DNA of 64,000 nucleotides, taken from contig JAJOHG010000101.1 in NCBI GenBank assembly GCA_021029095.1, positions 33,096 through 97,095 of the forward strand, written 5' to 3'. Source of the stretch: Phellopilus nigrolimitatus. Lineage: Eukaryota; Basidiomycota; Agaricomycetes; Hymenochaetales; Hymenochaetaceae. Under the pieces are notes generated by a model. The model searched no databases, was not told where the DNA came from, and worked only from the letters and a program-made list of their open reading frames with translations. Made by a program: the position numbers and the translations under genes. Numbering within the stretch: position 1 is the stretch's first letter; every line of letters starts with the position of its first letter. This document shows, piece after piece, positions 35,691 to 48,848 of this stretch.

Positions 35691-38003
35691 ACAGCCTGCG
35701 GAGCGGGTGGTTAGGAAAACGGAAAGAAGAAAAGGAGGGCGCGACTTGAAGTCGGATTCAGAAGACGTGAGCATGCTAGCATCCGGCGAGAAAGATAACG
35801 CACAAAAGGGAAATAAATGCGGAACGTGCTCCTACTTAGCACTCAGTGCGTCGCTGTCGCACAGCGCCTTGGAGGCCCTATTCCCATCCGGTTGACCAAA
35901 GTGCCCATCTCGTCCGCGCTTTCCCGGTGTGCGGAAGTTTACCGCACCTTCGGTGACTGCAACAACAGCATAGATCAGATGGTGAGCAAACTCACAGCAG
36001 CAGCCCTCCGAATTCGGCGGATTTGAAGAGAAACGCACGCTATTCATGGACACGACCCAGCATCTCCGCCGCGAGTTCTGGTTCTCGTAGGACGGACGCT
36101 GCAACGCCGACGCGCTGCCCGTCGCCCGACGTATCGGACAGCGTCTGCCCTCCTCCCCTCTTCGGGACGGGTTTGAGGCGTTCGCGTTCCTTGCTGGGCT
36201 TGCTCGCGCGGAAGATCTTTAGCACGCGAAATTTTTGTATGGACAAGACGCGATCGCATTCTATCGTTGAAGAATGGTGCATGGATGTCGGCACGCTGCA
36301 GAACGAGACAACGAGCACGTGACAAGAGACGGTGAAGGATCAGACTGAATTGTATCGAGCTCGTTGTCCTCTTATATCTATCTGTATTGCTCGTCGCGCT
36401 CGTCGTTCTTGACGATGCCTGTGCAGCGTCCCCGAACGGTATATGTTTGTCCATGGAACCGATTCAGGGCCCCCGGGAGGCGCTCTCGACCGTCGGGCTC
36501 TGTCTGCGTGCGCCCTCCTCCTGCACCAACGTCCATCTCCGCTTGTCTGCAATGACCTTCGTCGACGCAGAAGGCACTCAAGAGGGGGAACCATCGCCGA
36601 CGGGAAATGCCCGACTACGCAGGATGATGCTTTATTTTGCCAACCTCGACCGCATTTCGTGCGCGAGGCGCCGCTGGGGAGGAAAACAGGCGCCCCTTCC
36701 TTGCGTACGCGGAGTCCTGCGGCGCGTGCGGAAATACAGGCGAGCTGTTTTTTCTTCAGGCCGTCGACACCAACCCCAGCCTCTATCGGCCTCTCATTGT
36801 TTCTTCTCAACTTAAACAGGACTGTTCTCTCGAGCATCTGTACATGTGTCGTCGCTGAATTGGAATATACTATTTTGATTACCCTGGTTTCATACCGCAC
36901 CTTGAATTTTTCGGCATGAAAGCCCATCAAGCCGCAGATTCACTTCACGCATCAGTGCTCGTAGACTTACCCAATCGATGCGACCAGACATTAAGGTCCC
37001 AATTCTCAACGCTCGGATTGCAAAACCGTTTTGAAAGAAAACTCGACATTCTCACCTTTCTCTTGAGTTGCATTTCCCGCCTGAAGTGCATCAAAAGGCT
37101 CTGTGTCCTTTGGAATATTTACGCTCGGCCATTTCGTGAACGAAATTGAAGACACGTCATCGTCGAGTAGTTCTGGCGAGCTTCCGGATAGGCGGAACGG
37201 ACGCGGTGCTTACTCACACAATCATATACCAATCATGCTTCAGTCACACCTCATCATTGATACCCGCTCGACAGTACCCTCTCCTGCCCTCTTACCTGGC
37301 ACCAATTTCTTCGCACTTTGCCGTCCACATGCTATCGCGTTATCGTCGACCTCGCCATCGATATCTGGCAGGACGACACTTTCTGAAGCTTCAAACATCC
37401 GCAGGCACGCTAGCGACATCAACTAGGTCTTGTAAGTTCTGTCTTCCTGTTTCTTCGAGTCACGGCTAAAAAAAAAAAGTGCGCCTGTCTGGAATACAAT
37501 CTTGGACTGCGATGCACAGATACGAACGAAGTGTTTCTTCAATAGTATCAGTGTCGACCACGCTTCATCGCGACAAGTGGTCTCAATATACGTATAAACT
37601 GGTACAATAAGGATCCTGGCGTGGTTGTTTGATGGTGCGATGTCCTCTTTCTCATAATCGGTGATCTCTAATCCTGAACCTGTCGGAAACTACCCTACAC
37701 TAACACAAGGTAAATGATGAAGCTATGCGAAACAGACTGATTTACAGTTCTCATTCCTTAGTGCGTGGACATCGGGCGTTTCTTTAGCTAGTTTTTTTTT
37801 TTTAGGATCGCCGACGTTCAACGTCGTAGAATCTGATCGGCTGGTATAATGCACCACCTGAATCTTCGAGCGGCAATGTGTCATCGCCCTGTCTTACCGT
37901 ACCGGTCGCCGTTATAAAATGCCTGCGAGGACGTTCGACTAGCCCAACTCACGCCTCCGAATCGACCTTTCAAAGCTTCGTTGAAGACTGCAGACGCCTC
38001 ACT
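35691..38003. other. Region upstream of DUF6533 copy D
   Basis: Holds degraded unit sequence (35760-36320), then the upstream part of the DUF6533 unit from about 36900, with TATAAAA at 37913-37919. Minus-strand frames around 36040-36320 (ending MLGRVHE) recur near 46530-46640 but show no recognised domain. Confidence 0.45.
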
Positions 38004-39630
38004 ATGCATTCAACACGCTCTGACATCAAGCCTCTTGATTCAAGTCTAGTGCCACTTCTCGTGTCAGAGATGGATACTACTACGTATGGCTTAGTTGCAA
38101 TGTTGACTCTCTTGGTCTACGACACCAGTACGTTTTGCGTCTCGATGGGTGTGCCAGGTACTGCACTGACATTGATCGATCAGGTATCACAATGGACAAG
38201 GAGGTAAGCAAAGCTTCGCACTGTTATCTCTATGTCAGGACTAATTATAATAAATACCAGATAAAATACTTTTGGGTGTGCTGCGACCAACCTTAATGCC
38301 AGCCATGGCATATTTACTCATATGATATGAAGAGGTCTCCTTGGAAATTTGTCAGCTTGATTTACTTTGCGGTAAAAGAATTTTGCAGCTTATTATAAAG
38401 TAAGCTGATAACTTCTCTAATGAATGGTTATAGAATCGCTATCTTGGACTTCTCGGAGTTGTTTCTGGTATAGTAGGTGAGCCATACATAAATCTTTGAT
38501 AAAAGCAATAATGTCCACTAATACAGTCTTTCATACTCAGTTATTGCTCTTCCAGCAAATAAGCCTCTGCAAGTAATCTCTGATTATTGCATTATAAATC
38601 TTTGAAACTAACTCTACATGTGGAATCTTCTATAGGTGTAAGTGTCCAGACACTTTTTTAAAAATCTCTGCTGATGATAGTGAAAAGGCCTTGGCTTGAG
38701 TTGGGTTTCAAGTCTGTCCAGTGGGTTATTGAATATTCTATAAAGCAGCATTTTACTCAATCTAGAAAAGATTACATGACTATCCTTTTAATTGATTGTA
38801 GTAACATCTCCCTATTACATTTAATATGCAAAACATTCATTTGCCACTAATTACATGTAGATATTCTTCTGATGCGGGTCCTGGCACTCTACAACCAAGG
38901 TAAGGCACTCCTGGTACCATCAAAATACTGCTGATGTTTAAAATTTAACAGAAAAGAGAATGACTGTGTGGCTGAGGATTCTGTTTGGCTTGGAGGCATT
39001 TTGGGGGCTAGGTCTTCTGGTATATGGTGTTATATATGCAGAGAGTAAGCAAAATGATTTATTGAAGAATGTACAGTTTGCTGAACAATTGTTCCAGTTT
39101 CTGTAGGGAGACTTGCAGAGGGTGTAACAGTATGTTTGACCAATAGAAGCCCAAAACTTTGGGGTAGATTATCTTGGTTAGTGCTGACATCCCTGAGCAA
39201 AGATTTGGACTAATTTGAAACAGGGTTATTCCAATGCTGTATGCAATCATCCTAATGGTTCTAGCTCTCTGCAAGGCTGCACAGCACTGGAGGGAGTTCA
39301 CTGGTTTCAGTCAATTCAGCCTTTTAAAGGTGCTCATCAAAGACCAGGCCATCTACTTTATTCTGTATGCTTCCTTAATGTACAACCAGTGGTATATGAG
39401 CTGACTGGTCTGATAGGGTCATATTCTGCAATGTTATGGGAATACTAGCAGACAAGCTTTTCAACCCAAACTCACTTCTGGCTAATCTCCTGTCCATTTT
39501 GGCATACCCCAGAGTTCTCTGTGTCCTTGGGAGTCACCTTCTGGTTCATCTGAAGGAAGCTGGAGAGAGGGGAGCCAATGAAGGGACAAGCTACAGTATG
39601 AGGACTACAAGCAGCATCGGGTTTTCCTGA
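38004..39630 (+). pseudogene. DUF6533-type gene copy D with stop in exon 7
   Basis: ATG at 38004, last stop TGA ending 39630. The exon order follows copy A. The first donor is GTACGT and the exon 6 donor is GCAAGT. With the homologous acceptor, exon 7 reads into TAA at 38659-38661 in a T-rich stretch. The later exons, including the final LLANLLSILAYPRVLCVLGS exon, stay open. It is a probable recent pseudogene with a conserved promoter. Confidence 0.65.
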
Positions 39631-40409
39631 ATTTGTGGAAGGAAAGCCAAGGTGATTGCACCTGTTTCGGCTTTTCTTGGATTCTGCCCGAGACTGATTG
39701 ATCATTCAGAAGATGTGCAGGGCATCCATGTAGTTCGGCATCCCTATCTGATCTTCTGTTTATGCTTGCTTTTTCTTCTTGTGGGACATCCAGATACCTC
39801 CATGCTCTTGTCCTTATTTGTCTTCCCCTTCTCTTCTTGCTCTTATTCAGTATCCATAGAATGTGAAATCTTCACTGGGCAAAGAAATACTAATTTGTCT
39901 GTGCATACACGAGTCGACTGTCCAGATTCAGCTCAGATTCAGCAGATTTACCAATTGCATCCCGTAAAGCTCAGAGTGAGATAACGCGGTATAGTAGCCG
40001 CGCGCAGTGACCGCTCGCCGCTTTGTACTTCGTCGTATATTTGAGTAATGAGTTCAGTGACTTGGCTCAGCTTGTTAGCGCGAGATATGGAGAAAAGCAA
40101 TGGCACAGGTAGAGAGAAGACGCTCCAAGTGTTCGCACGCTGCCACATGTGCGCCCTCTGCTTACGCAGCTCTGACTCCCCTCACTCAGCCCGTCGCTCC
40201 GCACTCAGGTCCCCGCTTCGCGTCCTCCGTGTCGGCGGCCGCGGCCGCGGGCTCGAGAGCTGCGGCAAGCAGCACGTCCGTATATGCGCGCATCCACGCG
40301 TGCATGGAGAGGCGCCCCGGGCAGCGCGCGCGCCTCTGCGTCTCTCTCTTTCTCCTTCTCCTTCGCATTCTCCTGCCCCGCGTCTGTGTCAGTGGTTGAC
40401 GAGGGAGAG
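39631..40409. other. Intergenic, downstream of copy D
   Basis: A 3' flank like that of copies C and E. No gene seen. The stretch 40190-40370 is low-complexity and GC-rich. Confidence 0.4.
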
Positions 40410-41010
40410 GCGAAGAAGCGCAGGTCGCCCGCGGTCGTGTAGAACTTGGCTGTTTGTTTGTTCGAGTTGACTGTTTAGCCGTTCATTTGTTCGTTACGGG
40501 CAGGGTCAGGGGCGTGCGGGCGTGCGAGCGGTGTGTGCGGACGTGCACATGCTTTTGTCTGTCAGTAAGTTGGTTTGAGGATATGAGGATAGGACACGAG
40601 GGGCGGGTTGTCAGATCCGGGAGGAAATGGGGCGGAAGAAGAAAGGAAGAGAGGGCGCGGAACGCACTTGCACCAGAGTTCTTCGCCGAGCGAGCACGCG
40701 GACGCGAAGGCCGCGGCGTCGACCTTGCGGAGGGTGACCTCATCTACCTCCGCCGCATCCCCTTCGTCTCCGCATGCTCGCGCTGCGACTATCTCGGGAA
40801 GAGGGGGGTTACATGTCTGCGCCTGCCGGTCGCCCGTCAGTACAAGCGAAACAAAAAAGTGAGGTGGATTAGAGAACGAGAAACGCACCGAGCCACGTGC
40901 GCGGGTCGCGGCACGCCGCGAGGGCGTGGCGCGTCGGGGTGAGCCGCGTGAGCTTGAAGATGTCGGCGCGCAGGACGTTCTCGACGTGGAAGGTCGTGTA
41001 CAGCCTGCGG
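40410..41010 (-). pseudogene. NmrA-like gene fragment 2
   Basis: The minus-strand order is as in fragment 1: LYTTFHVENVLRADIFKL near 41000, a shortened middle, and EVDEVTLRKVDAAAFASAC with GEELWCKC near 40750-40680. Part of the middle exon (the SAADT block) is missing compared with fragments 1 and 3, so this copy carries a deletion. Confidence 0.4.
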
Positions 41011-43581
41011 CAGTTAGGGAAATGGAAAGAGGAAAGAGGGATTCAGAAGACGTGAGCACCCTAGCATCCGGCGACCCATCTAGAAAGATAACGCACAAAA
41101 GCAAAGGAAAGGCGGAAAACAGAGTACCGACTGTGCTCCTACTTAACGGTCGTATGACTCATTGCGTCGTCGCCATTTGTCCTTTGCGGCATGGGCAAAC
41201 TACTGTCGCACAGCGCCTTGGAGGTCCTGTTCCCGTCCGGCTGACCAGAGTGCTCATCTCGACCGCGCTTTCCCAGGGTGCGGAAGCTTCCCGCACCTTC
41301 GGTGACTGCAATAAAAGCATAGATCAGATCGAGAGCAAACTCACAGCAGCTGCCCCAAGTTTGGAGGATATGAAAAGGAACGCACGTTATTCGTGGACAC
41401 GACCCAGCATCTCCGCCGCGGGTCCTGGGCTCTCGTGAGAGGGGCGCTGCAACGCCGACGCACTGCCCGTCGCCCGCCGTTTATCAGGAAAAAGCGGCCG
41501 CTCTCCTCCCCTCTTTTCCCTACTAATCCGCTCCTAGGCCCGCTCATCGACCTCGTGCAGTGTAATGCCTTCTGCCCGAGCGTCCGGGCATGTGTGCAAG
41601 CGCCTCTCGTTGCATGGCCACGCCTCGGTTCAGAATTGGACGAAAGCAAATAGCTATACGCGCACAGGGTCCATGTACAGCGCGCTCGCGGCGCGGAAGA
41701 TTTCGTTGAGCGAGCGAAACATGGACTATAGTGAGGGTAGGTTTGGCGTGTCCACGTTCCTTTCTCTGTCTCCTCGCGCGGAAAGTCTTTAGCACGCGAA
41801 AGTCTTGTGTGGACAAGACGAGATCACGATTCATTGTTGGAAACGTATATGCATGCTGGCGTGCTGGAGAACGAGACAAGGAGCGCAAGATCACGAACGC
41901 ACAAAATATCTACAAGTACGCGCACCGAGTGAGACGGCGCCGGCGACTTGAAGTTGTCAGCCGGCTACTAAACAGTTTCGAGCTCGTCGTCGTCGTTGTC
42001 TTCGACGCTCGAACGCCTCGGTGCACTCTGCTACCAGCAAGCGCCCTCACTCATATTTGCATTGCTACTTGCTCCTCCACCGAGATGGGAAGCATTGCGC
42101 TTTCAGTGGCACGTATCACGCCTCCTGATCCGCGCCCATCAACCGCGCCTAGCTCAGAGCCTCGGCGCGCGCAACGTCGCGCGAGAGCCTCCGTCCCAGG
42201 CTCCCTACCGTCACCGACTAGGATGTGCCCGACGCCCAGGTGGATTTATTTATTTATTTTGGAAGTCTCGGCTCCATTGTGTGCGCAAGGCGACAGGCGG
42301 CCCTGCCGAACGCACTCGGAGTGCGGCGCGTGTGGCAGGCGAGCTGCTTTTCTTTCAGGCCGATCTTAGTCTCGACTCTCATTGTTTCTTCACTACTTAG
42401 ATTGGACCGCCCTCTCAGGCTCCTCTACGTGTGTGTCGTCGCTGAATTGAAATATACAATTTTGATTATTCCGATTTCATGCCGCACTTTGAACTCTCCG
42501 ACATAGAAGTCCGTCAAGCCGTAGTTCCAACACCCGCCTCCGTGATCGCAGACTTTGCCAATCACCGAGACCAGACATTGAGCTCTCGATTTTCAACGCT
42601 AAGACTGCGAACCCATTCTGAAAGAGACTCGTCATTTCCATCTTTCTCTTGAGTTACATTTGCCGCCTGGAGCGCACTGAAAGGCTCTGTGTCCTTTGAC
42701 CGTCCACGCTCAGGGATTTCATGAACAGTACTGAAGATGCGTCATCGTCGAGCAGTGCTGGCGAGCGCGGAACGGACGCGGGTCTTACGCCGAAGGGTTC
42801 TTCTGTTCACCCAATGATCATATGCTTCGATATCTTTCGATACAGCGCCAATCATTTCTCGCCTCATATGCGTCGTCCGCGTCCTACTTGCGATATCACC
42901 GACCTCGCCGTGGGTAACTGGCGGGATTACGCTTCTTGAAGCTCCAAAATTAGTGGATGCGTTCAGCGGCATCAACTAGAAGGGGATTTCTGTTTTCTCG
43001 AGTCGCAACTAAGGAATGCAACTATCTGGTAAGTAAAAACGAGCTGCGATACACAGAAACTAACACCACTATCGTATCAACATCAGATTTCATTCACATT
43101 CAGGACCGCCTTGCATTTGTTCCGAATAACACAACTGAGGGACATGCTCTCGTATTTCGCAATTCCTGTGCAACAATGTTCGGTCTCATCACCTGGCAGT
43201 ATTCGCATATCTTTTCCCATTGAAAAGGTTATTGTTTGCTCTTAGCCCAAGATAAATGGCAGAGATATGTGCTCTCGTTCTCTTGCTCGTTGTAGATGTG
43301 CGAGACGTGCCATCAATGTCTGTAGAATTAGATGCTGTGCAGCGTGACTTCCGATGCATCTCGATGCCTTCGCGACAGCCTTCAGGACTGTCACCGACGT
43401 TTGATATTGCAGAATTTGATCGACTGATTTCATCTGAGTCTTCGGGTAACAAATATGCTGTTGCATCGTATCGGCCTGCCTTATCTCATCAGCTCGTCAC
43501 TATAAAGTGTCTGCGAGGAGTCCAGCTTTCCCCCACGAGCTGACCTTTCTAAGCTTTACTGAAGACTGCAGGCACTCCGCA
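41011..43581. other. Region upstream of DUF6533 copy E
   Basis: Degraded tandem-unit sequence at 41040-41900, then the upstream part of the DUF6533 unit from about 42400, with TATAAAG at 43501-43507. No supported gene. Confidence 0.45.
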
Positions 43582-44962
43582 ATGCATTCAACACGCTCTG
43601 ATGTCGAACCTATTGATGCAAGCCTAGTGCCCCTTTTCATCTCGGAGATAGACACCTCAAAATACACCCTAGTGGCAATGTTAACTCTCTTGGTCTACGA
43701 CGCCAGTAAGTGCTTTGCCTCTTGGCGGGTGTGTCAGGTACCAGTTCTTCCCTTTTCTGATCATTTTAATCTTTCAGTTACCACGATAGACAAGGAGGTA
43801 AGTAAAACTTGGCACAATCATCTTCGTGTCTAGACTAATCATACTATCTTGAAGATAAAATACTTTTGGGTTTGCCGCTTTTGTAATATCAACACGAGAC
43901 ATAGTATACTTACTTATATGGCATTAAGAGTTATCCTTGCAATTTAGTCAGATTGATTTATTTTATAGTAAATAGAAATTTATAGATTATTCTCGAGAAG
44001 CAGGCTGATCAATTCATTCAACAAATTGTCATAGAATCGCTATCTTGGAATGCTTGGGCCCATTTCTGGTATTGTAGGTAAGTCATACTACTCGAACCTT
44101 TCATAGGAGTGCATTGGGGTTAAAAATGTCTATTGACATTGCCTTTTATGCTTAGAACATACTCTTCAGGCAAATGAAACATTGTAAGCCATCCATGCTT
44201 ATTGCATCATAGCTCACTGAAACTAACTCTATAAGTATATTTTTAAAGATGTAAGCACTTATGTCATATCTGGACTCTACTGATGATATTGAAAAGGCAT
44301 TAGCCTTGATTGGATTGGGACTCTGGCTAGTGAGTTAATCATCATCTATAGATCAAATTTTCACCCATTCTTGGAAAGATTTGATGACAGTCCTTTTAAT
44401 TGACTGTAGTAATATCTCTCTACTTGTAATTCATCCAACACTAACTGTAGCTACAGACATTCTTCTGATGCGGGTCCTGGCGCTCTACCATCAAGGTGAA
44501 GCACCAATAATACTATCAAAGCACTGCTTACACCTATAATCCAACAGACAATAAACTAGCTGTATTCCTGAGGACTCTATTTGGCCTGAATGCAACTTTT
44601 GGACTGGCAATACTAATATATGGCAAAATATATGTGGAAAGTAAGCAGAACTGTTTACTGTAGGTGTACAATTCACAAAATGACTGTTCCAGGTTCTGCA
44701 TGGAGTCTTGCAGAAGGTGTAACAGTATGCTTAGTAGATAGAAGTCCTCCAAAAGTTTGGAGTGCATTAACTTGGTTAGTGCTGACATCATTGGGAAAAT
44801 ATTTGGACTGACTTCGGATAGGGCTGCTCCATTGCTGTATGGAATTGTCTTAATGGTTCTAGCACTCTATAAGACTTCAGAGTTTTGGAGGGAGTCATCT
44901 GGCTTTGGTCAATTCAGCCTTGTTAAGGTACTTGTTCAAGATGAAGCCATCTATTTCATTAT
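43582..44962 (+). pseudogene. DUF6533-type gene copy E, frameshifted, last exon deleted
   Basis: ATG at 43582; exons 1-6 and 8-12 follow copy A. Exon 7 is two bases shorter than in A, so it runs into TGA at 44281-44283. After exon 12 (ending 44962) the final exon with the last helix and tail is absent: the sequence passes directly to the stretch that follows the stop codon in copies C and D (GACTGATTAATCATTC). The protein would therefore lose its seventh helix even if the frame were kept. Confidence 0.7.
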
Positions 44963-45414
44963 GTATGCTTCTTTCTGCTCAAGACTGATTAATCATTCTG
45001 CAGACGTGTGGACATCCAGAAGTCTCTATGCTCTTGTCTAATCTTTTATTTGTCTTCGCCTTCTCTTCTTGCTCTTATTCAGTATCTCATAGAGTGTAAA
45101 ATCTTCATTGGGCGCAAAAGTGCCAATTTGTCTGCGTGTACATAAGTCCACTGCCCACATTCTGTTCATATTCAGCGGAATTATCGATTGCATTTCATGA
45201 AGTTCAAAGTGAGCCAACGCGACACAATGGCCGCACGTACCGATCGCGCGGCGGCCTTGTACTTCGTCATATACTTGAGTAGTAAGGTCGATATGACCCA
45301 GCGTAGCTTATTAGCGTGAAAGATGGGGAGAAGAGCAATGGCGAATGTGGAGACGGCGCTTCAAGTGCGCGCTCAGCCGCTACATGTGCACCCCCTCCTT
45401 GGCGGGCGGGGAGG
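44963..45414. other. Intergenic, downstream of copy E
   Basis: A 3' flank shared with copies C and D, joined directly to exon 12 of copy E by the deletion. No gene seen. Confidence 0.4.
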
Positions 45415-46110
45415 CGAAGAAGCGCAGGTCGCCCGCGACCGGGTAGAAGTTAGCTGTTCGTTCGTTCGTCCGTTTGTTTTGGACAGGATCAGGGGCGTGC
45501 GGGCGTGCAAGCGGTGTGTGCGGACGTACCCATGCTTTTTTTTCTTGTCAGTGGTTTGGTTTGCTGATATGAGAGTAGGACATGAGGGGGCGGGTTGTCA
45601 GTTCCGGGAGGAGACTGGGCAGAAGAAGAAGAGATAAAGGAAGGGCGCGGAACGCACTTGCACCAGAGCTCTTCACTGAGCGGGCACGCGGACGCGAAGG
45701 CCGCGGCGTCGACCTCGCGGAGGGTGACCTCCTTTACCTCCGCCGCATCCCCTTCGTTTCCGGCGGAGACACCTACACGCTCGCGCAGCGCGTCTTTTAG
45801 CGCGGTGACGAGCACGCGCGGGTTGAAGACCTCGGGAGTGACGTACATATCCGCGCCTGCCAGGTGTCCGTCAGCAGACTCAACAAAAACGAAGCGTAGA
45901 AAAGGGAAGGGGGGGGGGAGAGAGAGATGCGACGCGCACCGAGCCGCCGCGGGGGCGTACGTGCCCGTGTCCGCCGCACTGTACACGCCGAGATGCCCGT
46001 CGGAGCGGAGGAGCGGCCAGACGACAGCGTAGCCCGTCTGGGAGAGCTGCTTGAGCTTGAAGGCGTCGAAACGCAGGAAGCTCTCGAGGTTGAAGGTCGT
46101 GTACAGCCTG
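45415..46110 (-). pseudogene. NmrA-like gene fragment 3
   Basis: The best preserved of three fragments. From about 46110 on the minus strand: LYTTFNLESFLRFDAFKLKQ, WPLLRSDGHLGVYSAADT, an intron-like gap, ADMYVTPEVFNPRVLVTAL, EVKEVTLREVDAAAFASAC and SEELWCKC. It matches the C-terminal half of NmrA-like proteins in motif order. No N-terminal dinucleotide-binding motif is found upstream. It is probably a relic. Confidence 0.45.
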
Positions 46111-47324
46111 CGGTGCCGGCGGTTAGAGAAACAAAAAGAGAAGAGTGAGAGCGCGGCTTGGAGTCGGATTCAGAAGACATGAACACGCTAGCATCCGGCG
46201 ACCCATCTAGAAAGATAACGCACAAAAGGAAAAGAAAGGCGGAAAGCAGAGTACCGGCCGTGCTCCTATGTAACGGTCGTATGTCTCATTGCGTCGTCGC
46301 CGTTAGTCCTTTGAGGCATGGGAAAACTACCGTCGCACATCGCCTTGGAGGTCCTGTTCCCATCGGATGGCCAAAGAGCCCATCTCGTCCGCGCTTTCCC
46401 GGTATGCGGAAGTTTACCGCACCTTCAGTGACTGCAGGAACAACATAGATCAGATCGAGAGCAAACTCACAGAAGCAGCCCTCCGAGTTCCGGATATGAA
46501 AAGGAACGCACGCTGTTCGTGTACACGACCCAGCATCTCCGCCGCGAGTTCTGGTTCTCGTAGGACGGACGCTGCAACGCCGACGCGCTGCCCGTCGCCC
46601 GACTTTGAGTCGGATTTAGAGGATATGAGCATACCAGCATGCGGCGGCTTATACAGAGAAATGACGCACATGAGGAGGCAACTAAAAAGTGGAAAACAGA
46701 GTATCGACTGCGCTCCTACTTAAAGGTCCTATGTCTCCTTGCGTCGCCGTCGCACAGCACCTTGGAGGCCCTATTCCCATCCGGTTGACCAAAGTGCCCA
46801 TCTCGTCCGCGCTTTCCCAGCGTGCGGAAGCTTACCGCACCTTCGGTGACTGCAGCAACAGCATAGTTCAGATCGAATGCAAACTCATAGCAGCTGCCCT
46901 CCGAGTTCGGGGGATTTGAAGAGGAACGCACACTATTCGTGGACACGACCCAGCATACCTGCCGCCGACGTGCTGCCCGTCGCCCGCAGTACCAGGAAGA
47001 AGCGGCGGCCCTCCTTTCCTCCTTCTCCTACTAATCAGCTCCTCGGCCCGCTCCTCTATTTCACGCGCAGCGTAGTAACCCCTTCTGACCGAGCGTCCGG
47101 GCCTTGCGTATTGTTACGCGTGTGCGCGCTCCTCTCTTTGTAAGGTCGCCTCGGGGTCAGAATGCGATGAAGGAAAATAGAATCGCAGGCTCGCCATTAG
47201 AGTCATACATGCGAAGAGTCCATGGACGGCGCGCTCGCGGCGCGGAAGATATCGTTACGATTTGACTTGTCCACGTGCCTTGCTGCGTCATGGCGTCGCA
47301 TCGGCTTACATAATGCGTGGATAG
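46111..47324. other. Degraded tandem-unit sequence up to the right inverted arm
   Basis: Holds two direct near-copies of the block around GACCCAGCAT (46530 and 46950) and the CCCATCTCGTCCGCGCTTTCCC block (46380 and 46800), so the unit was locally duplicated again. No DUF6533 gene follows here; the sequence is cut by the right arm at 47325. Confidence 0.45.
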
Positions 47325-47763
47325 AACAGTGCGAGCGGCGGAAGCAGTAACGGCAGTGGAAGCGGGACACTCGCGCGGCACCTTTCGGCGGCGGCGCGCG
47401 TCCCGCCGCTGATCACGAATCCAGCGTGCTCGGGGTACTTCGTCGAACCCGTACGTCCTCTTGCTTTCTATTCTCTGTCTCCTGCAAGGCTGACCAACAA
47501 GCGCGCCACAGATGAAGTGGATGGAACCCGCGCTGGAGGCGGGTGAGCTCGCGGGGAAGATCGTGTGCCCTAACGCGAAATGTGGCGCGAAGCTGGGTAA
47601 CTACGACTGGGCGGGCGTGTGCTGCAGCTGCCGGCAGTGGGTCACACCGGTGCGCTTCTTTCGTCGCGGATTTTCTGCTGTGTTGGAGGCTGAATCGTTG
47701 CCCTTTTTGCGGTTGTAGGGATTCTGCATCCATAGATCGAAGGTAGACGAAGTCGTCGTATGA
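47325..47763 (+). pseudogene. YVH1 3' fragment
   Basis: Holds the last part of exon 5 (ending GYFVEP before GTACGT), exon 6 (47512-47649, complete zinc-domain motifs CPNAKCGAKLGNYDWAG and CCSC) and exon 7 (47719-47763, stop TGA where the parent has TAA). The phosphatase domain is absent. It could be transcribed only from a new promoter to the left. Confidence 0.8.
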
Positions 47764-48829
47764 ATTGCGGGCCTTGGTTTTGGTGTCTGATCTTACTTTC
47801 GCCTCGGGTCCCTGCTGACGGGACTATATCGACCGTGTTCAACCTTGCATGTACATGTGCGTACGTACACACACGCGCGGCGCTCAAAGCATAACAACAA
47901 GAAAAAAATGTATCTGCTATCGATTTTATTGGACTTCTTTCTGTACGCTGTACGTCGATGCATAAATTTATCTTTGTTTCAATATACGCACGGGTTCGAG
48001 AACGCCTTCTGGTCTGAATTCGGGTTGGTACCAAGTTCTGCTTGATTGTATCAAGGATAGAAGTCGAGTTGAGTGTGTTGTCTTCCCGTCAGTACCAGTT
48101 ATCAATTTGAGGTTCACCTCCGTCGTACAGATTTCCCATCTACAACACGAGCTTCAAATTTCGGTACCTGGACTCCTGAGCATGCACCTCTGAAACTCGA
48201 GTTGAGAAACTCGTTCATATACGGGAGTCACTGGCAGCTACTGCGAGCCAATTGTCTCCTGACAGATTGAATGCGATGGGTAGTTCGATTATTCTTCTGG
48301 GATCTTTCTGAATCAACAAGCTGGCTCGGTGTTGAAAGGGCAGAACGAGGGTTTGTTCCCTTAGGTCATCTCCGACTACTTGCTTCAATGAATTGTGTTC
48401 AATGGTCCTTTACACCATCACCCACTGATTCTCCTGGTAAACCCGCTTGGCCATTTGCTTTGCCCCGTACTGGGCCGCGCAGAGTACCAATCGTGACTTT
48501 CGTTGCTATGTAACTTCCTCGCAAACTTCGCGTAGGTCCTGCCTCTCCCTCGGGCAAGAAACGGAGAGCAAAGACTCTAAAATTGTTGGGGAAAGAGATT
48601 GCCACAGCTAACGGGTATCTACTAAGTGGCAATCTCGAAACACGAAATGGATCAAGAAATGCACGACAGCACCTCCGTTTCGAAGGCAAGTTGTCTTGCA
48701 CGTGTGTGGCGTTTGCTTCAATTGACTCTGAAACTTTGTAGGCAATGTAAATATTGGAATCCGAAGTTCAGATTTTCCCACACTACTACTGTGGTGACTT
48801 GCACCTACTCGCCGTTCATGGCCGAGGCC

Positions 48830-48848
48830 GGGGGGGGGGGGGGGGGGG
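48830..48848. repeat. Run of 19 G directly before a TATA-like box
   Basis: G19 on the plus strand, abutting GATAAATA of family X copy 3. The other arm has an interrupted GGGGTGGCCCGGGGGGG-type stretch at the same place. Confidence 0.9.
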
